Source: Leminorella richardii
GTDB lineage: Bacteria > Pseudomonadota > Gammaproteobacteria > Enterobacterales > Enterobacteriaceae
Assembly (NCBI RefSeq): GCF_900478135.1
Contig: NZ_LS483470.1
Coordinates: 1,422,501-1,486,500 of the forward strand
DNA: 64,000 nucleotides
Direction: 5' to 3'
Position 1 is the first letter of the stretch. Every line of letters begins with the position of its first letter. Of this stretch, positions 44,983-53,555 are shown piece after piece. The translations under genes were made by a program, and so were the position numbers. The notes beneath the pieces are model-generated. The model made no database searches. It was not told the origin of the DNA and saw only the letters and a program-made list of their open reading frames with translations.

Positions 44983-45890
44983 TAGAACGGCTGCATGAAT
45001 TCCCGTTGAATCTCTGGCTGCTGAAGCTGCCTAAGCCACCAGGAGAAGCAGGGGCGAGGCGGCGCGCTGTGCCAGGCCAGATAGAGCGGTGTGGGCTGCT
45101 TGCTCTCTTCTATCGTCATGAGGGTTAAGCGTCCGTCGTCAACGTAGTTCTGGCAGATGTGGCGGGGCAGAAAGCCGACGCCCAGGCCGTCGAGGTGCAT
45201 GCGTATTTTACTGGCGTAGTCCGGCGCTATCAGCGCTTTTTGCCCCCGCAGCTGCCAGGCGATTTTAGGCTCCAGCCGCAGCGACGTGTCGCGAATGCTG
45301 ATGGCGGGATAGCGGCGCACGTCGTCCGCTTTCAGCGGGCGGTGAAACGCGCAGAGCGGATGGTCTGGGCTGATGGCGAACACCCACTCAACAGTGCCGA
45401 TTTTTTCGCTGCATACCTCTTCGTTTTGCATGATTTGATTGGGCGCTCCGATAGCGATATCGGCGCGTTTGTCGAACAGCGCATCCCACACACCGTCGTG
45501 GACGTCGATCTCTAAATGAATTTCTGTGTGCGGAAAGTGCTGTTCACTTTCTTTGAGCAATGAATAAATTGGCTTTAGGCTGACGATGTTGTTGAGCGAC
45601 AGGCTAAGGCGAGTTTCCGCACCGGAAGAGATCCTCTGCGTTGCCTGATGCAGCTCTTCCAGCTCGGCGAGAATGAGCTGCCCCTTATTGATGAAGTAGT
45701 GCCCCGCCTCGGTTAACTTAAGCTGTTTACCGCAGCGTTCAAACAGGCGCAGGCCCAAGTCGCTTTCCAGCTTGTGCACCGTATAGCTTAACGCCGTCGG
45801 AACTTTGTGCAGTTCCTGCGCCGCCGCCGCAAAGCTGCCGCAGCGGGCGGTGGTGACGATAACGTTTAATGCCTGAGACGTAATAAGCAT
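44979..45890 (-). CDS. LysR-family regulator, AllS-like
   Basis: 303 residues. The N-terminal winged helix-turn-helix (GSFAAAAQELHKVPTALSYTVHKLE, about 18-42) is followed by a ligand domain that, by eye, is closest to AllS, activator of the E. coli allD ureide operon: GVWDALF, IAIGAP, PDHPL, IAWQLRGQKALIAPD and LGVGFLPRHICQ all have counterparts there. PunR is a second, weaker relative. GGGAG lies eight bases before the ATG. It closes the island and probably controls the 43.9 kb divergent promoter in response to a ureide. Confidence 0.8.
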   Translation of the reverse strand: MLITSQALNVIVTTARCGSFAAAAQELHKVPTALSYTVHKLESDLGLRLFERCGKQLKLTEAGHYFINKGQLILAELEELHQATQRISSGAETRLSLSLNNIVSLKPIYSLLKESEQHFPHTEIHLEIDVHDGVWDALFDKRADIAIGAPNQIMQNEEVCSEKIGTVEWVFAISPDHPLCAFHRPLKADDVRRYPAISIRDTSLRLEPKIAWQLRGQKALIAPDYASKIRMHLDGLGVGFLPRHICQNYVDDGRLTLMTIEESKQPTPLYLAWHSAPPRPCFSWWLRQLQQPEIQREFMQPFY

Positions 45891-45935
45891 AGCTATACTC
45901 CCGAAATATTATGCGGGTTAACGGCGATCTCGCTT

Positions 45936-47717
45936 TCAATTAACCTGATAGTGCGCCCGCTTGGCGGCCTGTAGCTTTTCATAGGCGCTCAGCAACGCAC
46001 CATGCGCTGATAAAGAGGAAAGTTCGGCATCGATATCGAACAGTCCGTAAAAGCGCGTTTCGCCTCGGATGGCTCGCCAGGCCGCATCCACCGTTTCCTC
46101 TCCATACATACGGATAAATGCGGGATTGTATAGCTCAGGCTCCCTCTCTTCCTCATCAACCAGCATTAAAAGAAGGGTAGTTAGGCAGCGATAGTAGTTG
46201 CTTTGCTCTGGCGTAAACAGTGAAGCGTTGAAGTCCTGTGTCCACTCTACCCAGCTCAGCGCCTGTTCCAGATCGCCGCCGGCCAGTGCCAACATGGCCT
46301 TGAGTTCGCCAATGCGGAGGCTGCTCCAGCCGTTGCCGGAACCCGTTGCCATGCCTAAAAGCTCGCGAATACGAATGGCGTCATCCAGCCCCTCATCGTC
46401 CAGCAGAGCGATAAGCGCCAGATACTCTTCCTGAGACCACTGACTGGAAGGCAGTGACAGGAGAGTCTGCCGAAGATGAATCGCCATATTGTTGTTGGCA
46501 AGAACAAGGTCTTCGGCAGGGTAGATGTCTGACATTCCGGGAGCGAGGATCCGGCAGGCGTCAACGCCGAGGTGGGCGTAGTCGGCAATGTAAACCTCTA
46601 CGTCTTCGCGGCGGAAAATATCCATCATTGCCGCAAACTCTTCTTCCGTGGTGCCGCTGAAGTCCCAGTCCACAAAGTCATAGTCAGACTGCGCTTTGAA
46701 CAGATCCCAAGAGATAAGTCCGCTGGAGTCAATAAAATGAGTTTCCAGATTGGCGTGGTCGGCCACTTCTTCGTTATCAAAAGTCGGGGCGTTGAAAACG
46801 TCTAGGTCTTTCAGGCTCCTTCCCTGTAGCAGTTCGGTGACCGTACGCTCAAGGGCAACGCCAAAGTCAGGGTGAGCGCCAAAAGAGGCGAAGCAGCTGC
46901 CGTTGTGTGGGTTAAACAGCACTACGCAAATAACCGGATACTGGCCGCCAAGAGAGGCATCGTAGGCAAAAATCGGGAATCCTTCCGCTTCAAGGGCACT
47001 GATGGCCTCTTTTACCGGCGGATAGCGATCGATGACTGCATCGGGGATGTTCGGCAGGCTTATCGCTTCGGCAATGATGCGGTTTTTGACATAGCGCTCG
47101 AAGATTTCTGACAGTGCCTGTACTCGGGCTTCATTGCGGTTGTTCCCCGCAGACATGCCGTTAGAGACGTAAAGATTGCCGATGATATTGACCGGAATAT
47201 AGACCGTAGCGTCATCTGACTGGCGTGCAAAGGGAAGGGCGCAGATACCCCGTTCAGCGTTGCTGGACTGAAGGTCAACCAGCCCGCTGGCCGTCAGGCT
47301 TTGTTCTGGATCGTAGAAAGCAAGCAGGCGATCGTCGAGCAGGCCTTCTGGCAGTGATTCATCTTCAGGAATAGAGAACCACTTTTCGTTGGGATAGTGA
47401 ATGAAATCCCCTTCAGCAACGGTCTGCCCCAGATAAAAGTCGGCAAAAAAGTAGTTAGTCGACAGGCGCTCGAAGTATTCACCCAGTGCGGAAGCCAGTG
47501 CGGCCTTGCGAGAAGCTCCTTTTCCGTTAGTAAAGCATAGGGGGCAGTCCTTATCCCGAATATGGACTGACCACACGTTAGGAATAGGGTTTAGCCAAGA
47601 AGCTTCTTCAATGTGAAAGCCCAGTTGAGTCAGCTTTTGCTGAAAGCGCTCAATGGAGGTTTCCAGCGCGGCGTCTTTGCCGGGGATAAAGGTTTGTGGA
47701 GTGCTCTGCATGGTCAT
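45936..47717 (-). CDS. ycaO: YcaO, ATP-dependent cyclodehydratase-family protein linked to RimO
   Basis: 593 residues from the ATG at 47717 with GAG close by; an earlier ATG at 47765 adds a basic tail absent from relatives, and 47711 is also possible. The core is very close to E. coli YcaO (586): FTNGKGASRKAALASALGEYFERLSTNYFF, SNGMSAGNNRNEARVQALSEIFERYVKNRIIAE and FGAHPDFGVALERTVTELLQGR hold the YcaO ATP-binding residues. A C-terminal TPR-like region begins near 430. YcaO helps RimO methylthiolate ribosomal protein S12. In E. coli it lies next to focA; here the ureide island separates them. Confidence 0.95.
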   Translation of the reverse strand: MTMQSTPQTFIPGKDAALETSIERFQQKLTQLGFHIEEASWLNPIPNVWSVHIRDKDCPLCFTNGKGASRKAALASALGEYFERLSTNYFFADFYLGQTVAEGDFIHYPNEKWFSIPEDESLPEGLLDDRLLAFYDPEQSLTASGLVDLQSSNAERGICALPFARQSDDATVYIPVNIIGNLYVSNGMSAGNNRNEARVQALSEIFERYVKNRIIAEAISLPNIPDAVIDRYPPVKEAISALEAEGFPIFAYDASLGGQYPVICVVLFNPHNGSCFASFGAHPDFGVALERTVTELLQGRSLKDLDVFNAPTFDNEEVADHANLETHFIDSSGLISWDLFKAQSDYDFVDWDFSGTTEEEFAAMMDIFRREDVEVYIADYAHLGVDACRILAPGMSDIYPAEDLVLANNNMAIHLRQTLLSLPSSQWSQEEYLALIALLDDEGLDDAIRIRELLGMATGSGNGWSSLRIGELKAMLALAGGDLEQALSWVEWTQDFNASLFTPEQSNYYRCLTTLLLMLVDEEEREPELYNPAFIRMYGEETVDAAWRAIRGETRFYGLFDIDAELSSLSAHGALLSAYEKLQAAKRAHYQVN

Positions 47718-47901
47718 CGTCTCGATAGTAGGCGGTAGCCGAGTTGGCCGTTTTGCTCGCGGCATAATACGGGGTTTTCGTTTAAAGCTCTACTGCATGA
47801 GAACACAGGGCATTTTGCGGGCGGTATCTCACAGAATAATCGAGGAATTATCGATAGGATGCGTTGTAGTTTTAATGTTCTTTCTTATTGGAGATGTGAA
47901 T

Positions 47902-48951
47902 ATGTCCGTATTTAAGAAATTGACTCTTGGCCTTGCGCTTTGCTGTGTGAGTTCCCTGACGGTAGCTAAACTGCCGACTATTACTGTCTTCGCCACGGGA
48001 GGAACTATTGCTGGCGGCGGCGCGTCTGAAACCCAGACTAACTACGTTTCTGCCCAAGTTGGGGTGGAGGGGTTGGTGAATGCTGTTCCGGCGTTAAAAG
48101 ACATTGCCACTATAAAAGGAGAGCAGATTGTCAGTATCGGCTCTCAGGATATGAATGATGAAGTGTGGTTAAAGCTGGCGAAGTCCATTAATGAACAGTG
48201 CTCAAACAGCGATGGTTTTGTCATTACGCACGGTACTGACACAATGGAAGAAACGGCGTATTTTCTAAACTTGACGGTTAGCTGCAGTAAGCCAGTTGTT
48301 CTGGTCGGCGCCATGCGCCCGTCAACAGCGATGAGCGCAGACGGCCCATTCAACCTTTATAACGCCGTAGTTGTTGCATCCTCACCGGATTCTAAAGGGC
48401 GGGGTGTTCTGGTTGCCATGAACGATACGATTTTGGACGCCCGAGATGTGGCTAAGACGAATACTACCGGCGTACAAACCTTTATGGGGCCAAACTATGG
48501 TGCGTTAGGCTATATCCACAACGGTAAAGTTGACTATCAGCGTATGCCTACAAGACAGCATGCCCCTAAAGCGCGGTTCAATGTAGATAAGCTGACTGAG
48601 CTACCTAAAGTTGACATTGTCTACAGCTATGCGAATGCTTCTCCTGCGCCGGTAAAGGCGTTGGTTAACGAAGGTGCAAAAGGTATCGTTAGTGCAGGGG
48701 TAGGAAATGGCAATATGTATAAAGGCATTTTTGATGCTGTTGTGCAGGCTAAAGAGCAGGGCGTTGTGATTGTTCGCTCGTCCCGCGTTCCCAGCGGAGC
48801 GACAACCCGCGATGCTGAGGTAGATGACAACAAATATGGCTTTGTGGCTTCCGGCACGTTGAATCCACAAAAGGCAAGAGTGCTTTTACAGCTGGCGCTG
48901 ACGAAGACCTCCGATCCCGCTGAAATTCAAGAGATGTTCAACAAGTATTAA
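47902..48951 (+). CDS. ansB: type II (periplasmic) L-asparaginase
   Basis: 349 residues from the ATG at 47902, preceded by GGAGATG. A Sec signal peptide (MSVFKKLTLGLALCCVSSLTVA) should be removed before KLPTITV. The nucleophile Thr lies in ATGGTIAGGG, the second catalytic set in HGTDTMEET, and the family block SADGPFNLYNAV follows; two Cys could make the usual disulfide. It hydrolyses L-Asn, less well L-Gln, in the periplasm. E. coli AnsB is 348 residues and FNR/CRP-regulated but lies elsewhere; this copy is inserted between ycaO and serC, where E. coli has ycaP. Confidence 0.95.
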   Translation: MSVFKKLTLGLALCCVSSLTVAKLPTITVFATGGTIAGGGASETQTNYVSAQVGVEGLVNAVPALKDIATIKGEQIVSIGSQDMNDEVWLKLAKSINEQCSNSDGFVITHGTDTMEETAYFLNLTVSCSKPVVLVGAMRPSTAMSADGPFNLYNAVVVASSPDSKGRGVLVAMNDTILDARDVAKTNTTGVQTFMGPNYGALGYIHNGKVDYQRMPTRQHAPKARFNVDKLTELPKVDIVYSYANASPAPVKALVNEGAKGIVSAGVGNGNMYKGIFDAVVQAKEQGVVIVRSSRVPSGATTRDAEVDDNKYGFVASGTLNPQKARVLLQLALTKTSDPAEIQEMFNKY

Positions 48952-48967
48952 TGAAAGAGTGACACAC

Positions 48968-49002
48968 GCGGCAGAGTTGGGATATCCGACTCTGCCGCTT
49001 TT
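48968..49002 (+). terminator. rho-independent terminator after ansB
   Basis: GCGGCAGAGT at 48968-48977 pairs perfectly with ACTCTGCCGC at 48989-48998, followed by TTTT. Confidence 0.9.
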
Positions 49003-49266
49003 CATTCTCGCTGCTGACCTTAAGTAAGGTGCAGGCTTCGAATCATCTCTCCCGCTTGAAATAGCAATGTGGGTAAATTCCACATTTACTCACTTCTTCT
49101 CACTTCTTCATTTAAAAAAGAAAACCGCCAAACAAAAAGAAAAGGCCAATATTTCCTGCATGAGAGAAGAGATAAGCATTGCAGCAAAACTAAGTGAATG
49201 ATAAAACCGATAGTCTCGTTTTAATTTCTGCTTCTTTGAATACGCTTATCAGGACGGTGAACACAA
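49003..49266 (+). promoter_or_regulatory. spacer with the serC promoter region
   Basis: No gene. It contains a two-copy tandem repeat CTCACTTCTT at 49089-49108 and A-rich stretches. TTGCAG and TAAAAC separated by 17 bases at about 49178-49206 are a weak promoter candidate. GGACGGTG lies ten bases before the serC ATG. E. coli serC is controlled by Lrp and CRP; no clear site was seen. Confidence 0.35.
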
Positions 49267-50352
49267 ATGGCACAAGTTTTCAATTTCAGTGCGGGGCCGG
49301 CGATGCTACCGGTTGAGGTATTACGTCAGGCGCAGCAGGAGCTGTGCGATTGGCAAGGGCTCGGCACTTCGGTTATGGAAATTAGTCACCGCAGCAAAGA
49401 ATTTATGCAGGTTGCTGAAACTGCGGAACAGGATCTGCGCGATCTGATGAAAATTCCTGACGGCTATAAGGTTCTTTTCTGTCACGGCGGCGCTCGCGCT
49501 CAGTTTGCGGCAGTACCGCTTAACCTGCTGGGCAGCAGCGCACAGGCGGACTATATCGACGGCGGCTACTGGGCACATAGCGCTATACAGGAAGCGGAAA
49601 AATACTGTACGCCGAAGGTTATTGATGTAAAAACGCAGGCCAATGGGCTTACTGCTATTCGTCCGATGCGTGAATGGGCCCTGAGCGACTCATCGGCTTT
49701 TGTGCACTTTTGCCCCAATGAAACGATTGACGGTATCGCCATTGATGAGCAGCCCGATTTCGGCGACAGGATTGTGGTTGCCGATATGTCATCCAATATT
49801 CTGTCCCATCAGGTTGACGTTAGCCGCTATGGCTTAATCTATGCGGGCGCACAGAAAAATATTGGCCCAGCGGGGATCACCGTGGTCATCGTGCGGGAAG
49901 ACCTGCTGGGGAAAGCTCGTAAAGAAACGCCGTCTATTTTGGACTACGCGGTTCTGGACAAAAACGACTCGATGTTTAATACGCCGCCTACCTTTGCCTG
50001 GTATCTGTCTGGTTTGGTGTTCAAATGGCTCAAGGCTCAGGGCGGCCTGACTGAGATGGCGCGTCGCAATGAAGAAAAGGCGCAGCATCTTTATCATGCC
50101 ATCGACAGCAGTGATTTTTATCGTAACGGTGTGGCGCCTGCCAACCGCTCCAAGATGAACGTTCCCTTCCAACTGGCTGATGGCGAGCTGGATAAACTGT
50201 TCCTGGAAGAGTCTAAAGCGGCCGGTTTACACGCTCTGAAAGGGCACCGTGTACTTGGCGGCATGCGCGCGTCGCTGTATAACGCTATGCCTTTGGCTGG
50301 CGTGCAGGCGTTGACTGAGTTTATGAGCGATTTTGAACGTCGTCATGGCTAA
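49267..50352 (+). CDS. serC: 3-phosphoserine/phosphohydroxythreonine aminotransferase
   Basis: 361 residues (E. coli 362). The fold-type I PLP enzyme begins VFNFSAGPAMLP, binds phosphate with HGGARAQFA at about 76 and holds the PLP Lys in AGAQKNIGPAG at about 198. It makes phosphoserine for serine synthesis and phospho-hydroxythreonine for PLP synthesis. In E. coli it forms an operon with aroA; here a racemase-family gene and a hairpin lie between them. Confidence 0.97.
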   Translation: MAQVFNFSAGPAMLPVEVLRQAQQELCDWQGLGTSVMEISHRSKEFMQVAETAEQDLRDLMKIPDGYKVLFCHGGARAQFAAVPLNLLGSSAQADYIDGGYWAHSAIQEAEKYCTPKVIDVKTQANGLTAIRPMREWALSDSSAFVHFCPNETIDGIAIDEQPDFGDRIVVADMSSNILSHQVDVSRYGLIYAGAQKNIGPAGITVVIVREDLLGKARKETPSILDYAVLDKNDSMFNTPPTFAWYLSGLVFKWLKAQGGLTEMARRNEEKAQHLYHAIDSSDFYRNGVAPANRSKMNVPFQLADGELDKLFLEESKAAGLHALKGHRVLGGMRASLYNAMPLAGVQALTEFMSDFERRHG

Positions 50353-50378
50353 TTGCCCTATCAGAAAATCACGACAGA

Positions 50379-50410
50379 CCACTTTCGGCACCGTCTCCTG
50401 CCGAGAGTGG
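50379..50410 (+). other. hairpin between serC and the racemase gene
   Basis: CCACTTTCGGCA at 50379-50390 pairs with TGCCGAGAGTGG at 50399-50410 (one wobble) around eight bases. No T-run follows, so it may reduce rather than end transcription from serC. Confidence 0.55.
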
Positions 50411-50461
50411 GATTCATCATTTCTCACGTAATATGACGATAGTGCGTCAGGGAGCGACATC

Positions 50462-51181
50462 ATGAAAACCATCGGCCTGATTGGCGGTATGAGCTGGGAA
50501 TCGACTATCCCTTACTACCGTCATATTAATGAAACAGTAAAGCACCGTCTGGGCGGGCTTCATTCCGCAAAGGTCGTTCTTTACAGCGTAGACTTTGACG
50601 AAATTGAACGCCTCCAGCATCAGGGGGACTGGATAGCAGCAGGCGAGGTGCTGGCTGGCGCAGCTCGCCGCCTGAACAGTGCCGGAGCCGACTTCTTAGT
50701 GATCTGTACCAATACTATGCACAAAGTGTATGAACAGGTTGCTGACGCGGTGCCAATCCCGGTATTTCACATTGCTGACGCGACTGCGCGAGCCATTCAA
50801 CAGGATGGCCGAAAAAAGGTTGGGCTGCTGGGGACGCGATTTACCATGGAACAGGCGTTTTACAAAGGGCGGCTGGCGGAAAAATACGGCGTTGACGCTA
50901 TCGTTCCTGACGAGTCTGACCGAGAAATTGTGCACCGCATCATCTATCAGGAGCTGTGTCTAGGCAAGATTGAAGACGCTTCCCGTCGTGAGTTTCAGCG
51001 AGTGATACAGACACTGGTCGATCGGGGCGCTGAAGGCGTTATTCTCGGCTGTACTGAAATCGGTTTGCTGATAGAGCCGAACGATGTCTCTGTTCCCGTT
51101 TATGACACGACAGAAATTCACGCTGTGGGCGCAGCTGAACTTGCGCTGGGCGGCTCAGTCAGTGCTGAGTTGAAGAGCTGA
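50462..51181 (+). CDS. aspartate/glutamate racemase-family amino-acid racemase
   Basis: 239 residues, similar in length and motifs to E. coli YgeA, a broad-specificity amino-acid racemase. It starts MKTIGLIGGMSWEST. The two acid-base Cys are in VICTNTMHK at about residue 83 and ILGCTEIGLL at about 197, as needed for a PLP-independent racemase. The substrate is unknown: aspartate, glutamate, homoserine or others. GGGAG precedes it. It is inserted between serC and aroA, 109 bases after serC and 56 before aroA, on the same strand. A periplasmic asparaginase lies 1.5 kb upstream, which hints at Asp metabolism only loosely. Confidence 0.85.
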   Translation: MKTIGLIGGMSWESTIPYYRHINETVKHRLGGLHSAKVVLYSVDFDEIERLQHQGDWIAAGEVLAGAARRLNSAGADFLVICTNTMHKVYEQVADAVPIPVFHIADATARAIQQDGRKKVGLLGTRFTMEQAFYKGRLAEKYGVDAIVPDESDREIVHRIIYQELCLGKIEDASRREFQRVIQTLVDRGAEGVILGCTEIGLLIEPNDVSVPVYDTTEIHAVGAAELALGGSVSAELKS

Positions 51182-51237
51182 ATAGCAGAGCTAATTTTTT
51201 ACCCGTTTACTTTGATAATAAAAGAGAAAATCTATTT

Positions 51238-52524
51238 ATGCTGGAATCTTTAACCCTACAGCCGGTCGCCCGCTTTGATGGCGAAATCAATCTGCCGGGT
51301 TCAAAAAGCGTGTCTAACCGCGCTTTACTGCTTGCCGCGATGGCGCAGGGCACAACGCGATTAACTAACCTGTTGGACAGCGATGACGTTCGCCACATGC
51401 TGAACGCGCTGAAAACGCTGGGTGTTCACTTCCAACTTTCAGACTGTCGGACGATTTGCGACGTTGAAGGCCAGGGTGGGCGACTCAAGGCTGCTTCTGC
51501 CGTTGAGATCTTCCTTGGCAATGCGGGAACGGCAATGCGCCCACTGGCGGCTGCGCTAAGTCTAGGGGAGGGGGACATTATCCTTACCGGCGAGCCGAGA
51601 ATGAAAGAGCGGCCGATTGGTCATCTGGTGGACGCTTTACGCCAGGGCGGCGCACAGATTGACTATCTGGAGCAGACTAACTACCCGCCTTTGCGGCTTC
51701 GCGGGGGCTTTGTGGGCGGCGATATCGCTGTTGATGGTTCGGTGTCCAGTCAGTTTTTGACGGCGTTGCTGATGGCGGCACCGCTGGCGGAGAAAGATAC
51801 AACCATCTCGATTATTGGTGAGCTGGTATCCAAGCCGTACATTGACATTACGCTGCACATGATGCGCGACTTTGGTGTTGACGTGGTCAATGAAGACTAC
51901 CGCCGCTTTCTGATTAAGGGGCAGCAGGGCTATCGCTCTCCCGGCCGCTATCTGGTTGAGGGCGACGCGTCGTCAGCCTCCTATTTTTTAGCCGCTGCGG
52001 CTATTAAAGGCGGAAAAGTCAGAGTTACGGGCATTGGTAAAAAGAGCGTGCAGGGCGACATCCGCTTTGCTGACGTGCTGGAAGCCATGGGGGCTCAGAT
52101 TGAATGGGGCGACGACTTTATAGAATGTCGTCGCGGCACTCTGAAGGGCATCGATATGGATATGAACCATATTCCCGACGCGGCGATGACCATTGCAACA
52201 ACGGCACTGTTCGCTGAAGGTGAGACCTGTATTCGCAACATCTATAACTGGCGAGTTAAAGAAACCGATCGGTTAAACGCGATGGCAACCGAGCTGCGCA
52301 AAGTTGGTGCTCAGGTGGAAGAAGGGGAAGACTATATTCGAGTCACTCCGCCAGAAGCCTTGAAGCACGCAGAGATTGAAACTTACAACGACCACCGTAT
52401 TGCTATGTGTTTCTCGCTGGTGGCACTGTCCGATACGCCAGTGACGATTCTGGATCCAAAGTGTACTCACAAAACGTTCCCTGACTATTTTGTGCAGTTC
52501 GCTCGTTTGAGTCACGATCTCTAA
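51238..52524 (+). CDS. aroA: 3-phosphoshikimate 1-carboxyvinyltransferase (EPSP synthase)
   Basis: 428 residues (E. coli 427). Family motifs are intact: LPGSKSVSNRALLLAAMA at about 18, LGNAGTAMRPLAAALS at about 93, GEPRMKERPIGHLVDALR at about 121 and the C-terminal TYNDHRIAMCFSL. Residue Gly in LGNAGTAMRP is the usual glyphosate-sensitive form. It makes EPSP from shikimate-3-phosphate and PEP on the way to chorismate. Confidence 0.97.
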   Translation: MLESLTLQPVARFDGEINLPGSKSVSNRALLLAAMAQGTTRLTNLLDSDDVRHMLNALKTLGVHFQLSDCRTICDVEGQGGRLKAASAVEIFLGNAGTAMRPLAAALSLGEGDIILTGEPRMKERPIGHLVDALRQGGAQIDYLEQTNYPPLRLRGGFVGGDIAVDGSVSSQFLTALLMAAPLAEKDTTISIIGELVSKPYIDITLHMMRDFGVDVVNEDYRRFLIKGQQGYRSPGRYLVEGDASSASYFLAAAAIKGGKVRVTGIGKKSVQGDIRFADVLEAMGAQIEWGDDFIECRRGTLKGIDMDMNHIPDAAMTIATTALFAEGETCIRNIYNWRVKETDRLNAMATELRKVGAQVEEGEDYIRVTPPEALKHAEIETYNDHRIAMCFSLVALSDTPVTILDPKCTHKTFPDYFVQFARLSHDL

Positions 52525-52537
52525 CCTACCACTCAGC

Positions 52538-52588
52538 TTCCTGCGCTGTTGCTGCATTTGTTGCAACAGCGCAGGAACGTCTCTCTTT
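52538..52588 (+). terminator. long hairpin terminator after aroA
   Basis: A perfect 15-base stem: 52538-52552 with 52563-52577, ten-base loop, then a pyrimidine-rich tail CTCTCTTTCTT. It lies 13 bases after the aroA stop; E. coli ycaL, which follows there, is absent. Confidence 0.75.
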
Positions 52589-52734
52589 CTTATTGATCTT
52601 GCTTGTGTTGCTTTAAAAGTCACGATTCATTCGGCATGCGTTCTATTCGCTAGCGACCTAGATGCGTATAATGGCCGCCGATCCGTTTCTGAGACACAGT
52701 TCTGAAACACAAGTTTTTATCTAAGGAGTACATT

Positions 52735-53412
52735 ATGGTGGCAGTGGTGCCGGTTATTACCGTCGACGGCCCAAGCGGCGTTGGAAAAGGCACGCTTTGT
52801 CAGGCGCTAGCTCAAAAGCTGGGATGGCACCTGTTGGACTCCGGCGCGATTTATCGCGTTTTAGCGCTGGCCGCGCTGCATCACGATGTTGATCTGTCCT
52901 CCGAAGATGCGCTAGTGCCGCTGGCAACCCATCTGGACGTGCGCTTCGTTTATGAGCAGAGTGGCCTGCAGGTCATTCTGGAAGGTGAGGTTGTTACCAA
53001 CGAAATTCGCAATGAGAGAGCAGGGGCAGCAGCTTCTCAGGTTGCCGCGTTTCCTCGCGTACGTGAAGCGTTGCTGCGCCGGCAGCGCGCCTTTCGAGAG
53101 GCTCCGGGGCTTATTGCTGACGGCCGGGATATGGGGACGATTGTCTTCCCCGATGCCCCTGTAAAATTTTTCCTTGATGCCAGTGCCGAAGAGCGCGCCA
53201 GACGGCGCATGCTTCAGTTGCGGGATAAGGGGGAATATGTTACATTCGACCGCCTTTTGTCCGAGATACAGGCTCGTGACGCACGGGATCGCAATCGAAC
53301 CGTGGCGCCGCTAGTACCTGCGGCTGATGCGCTGATGCTGGATTCTACCCATATGAGTATTGAGGAAGTGATCCAACACGCATTAGAGCATATACAGAAT
53401 GTGCTAAAATAA
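52735..53412 (+). CDS. cmk: cytidylate kinase
   Basis: 225 residues (E. coli 227). P-loop VDGPSGVGKGT at about 10-20 (Val replaces the usual Ala), CMP-binding LDSGAIYRVLALAAL, the ADGRDMGTIVFPDA segment and the LID arginines in RDARDRNRTVAPLVPA. It phosphorylates CMP and dCMP. TAAGGAG lies eight bases before the ATG. It is upstream of rpsA; part of rpsA transcription usually begins inside or before cmk. Confidence 0.97.
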   Translation: MVAVVPVITVDGPSGVGKGTLCQALAQKLGWHLLDSGAIYRVLALAALHHDVDLSSEDALVPLATHLDVRFVYEQSGLQVILEGEVVTNEIRNERAGAAASQVAAFPRVREALLRRQRAFREAPGLIADGRDMGTIVFPDAPVKFFLDASAEERARRRMLQLRDKGEYVTFDRLLSEIQARDARDRNRTVAPLVPAADALMLDSTHMSIEEVIQHALEHIQNVLK

Positions 53413-53555
53413 TACTTGCCTATCGCTTGCCTAAACAGGTCAGGCGGTGGGTTTATGTGTAACTCTCTCGCAAGGAATGCGGCGGAGTATGTATAACAAC
53501 CCCACTAAACCGGATGTCTGGTGGACGTTAATTAAATATCCTGAAGATTAACATT
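53413..53555 (+). promoter_or_regulatory. rpsA leader lacking a classical Shine-Dalgarno
   Basis: The bases before the rpsA ATG (CTGAAGATTAACATT) have no strong GGAG. E. coli rpsA is the same: its structured leader recruits ribosomes without a good SD and is repressed by free S1. Several short complementary segments are visible (GTGGG at 53447 with CCCAC at 53501), in keeping with a folded leader. Confidence 0.6.
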
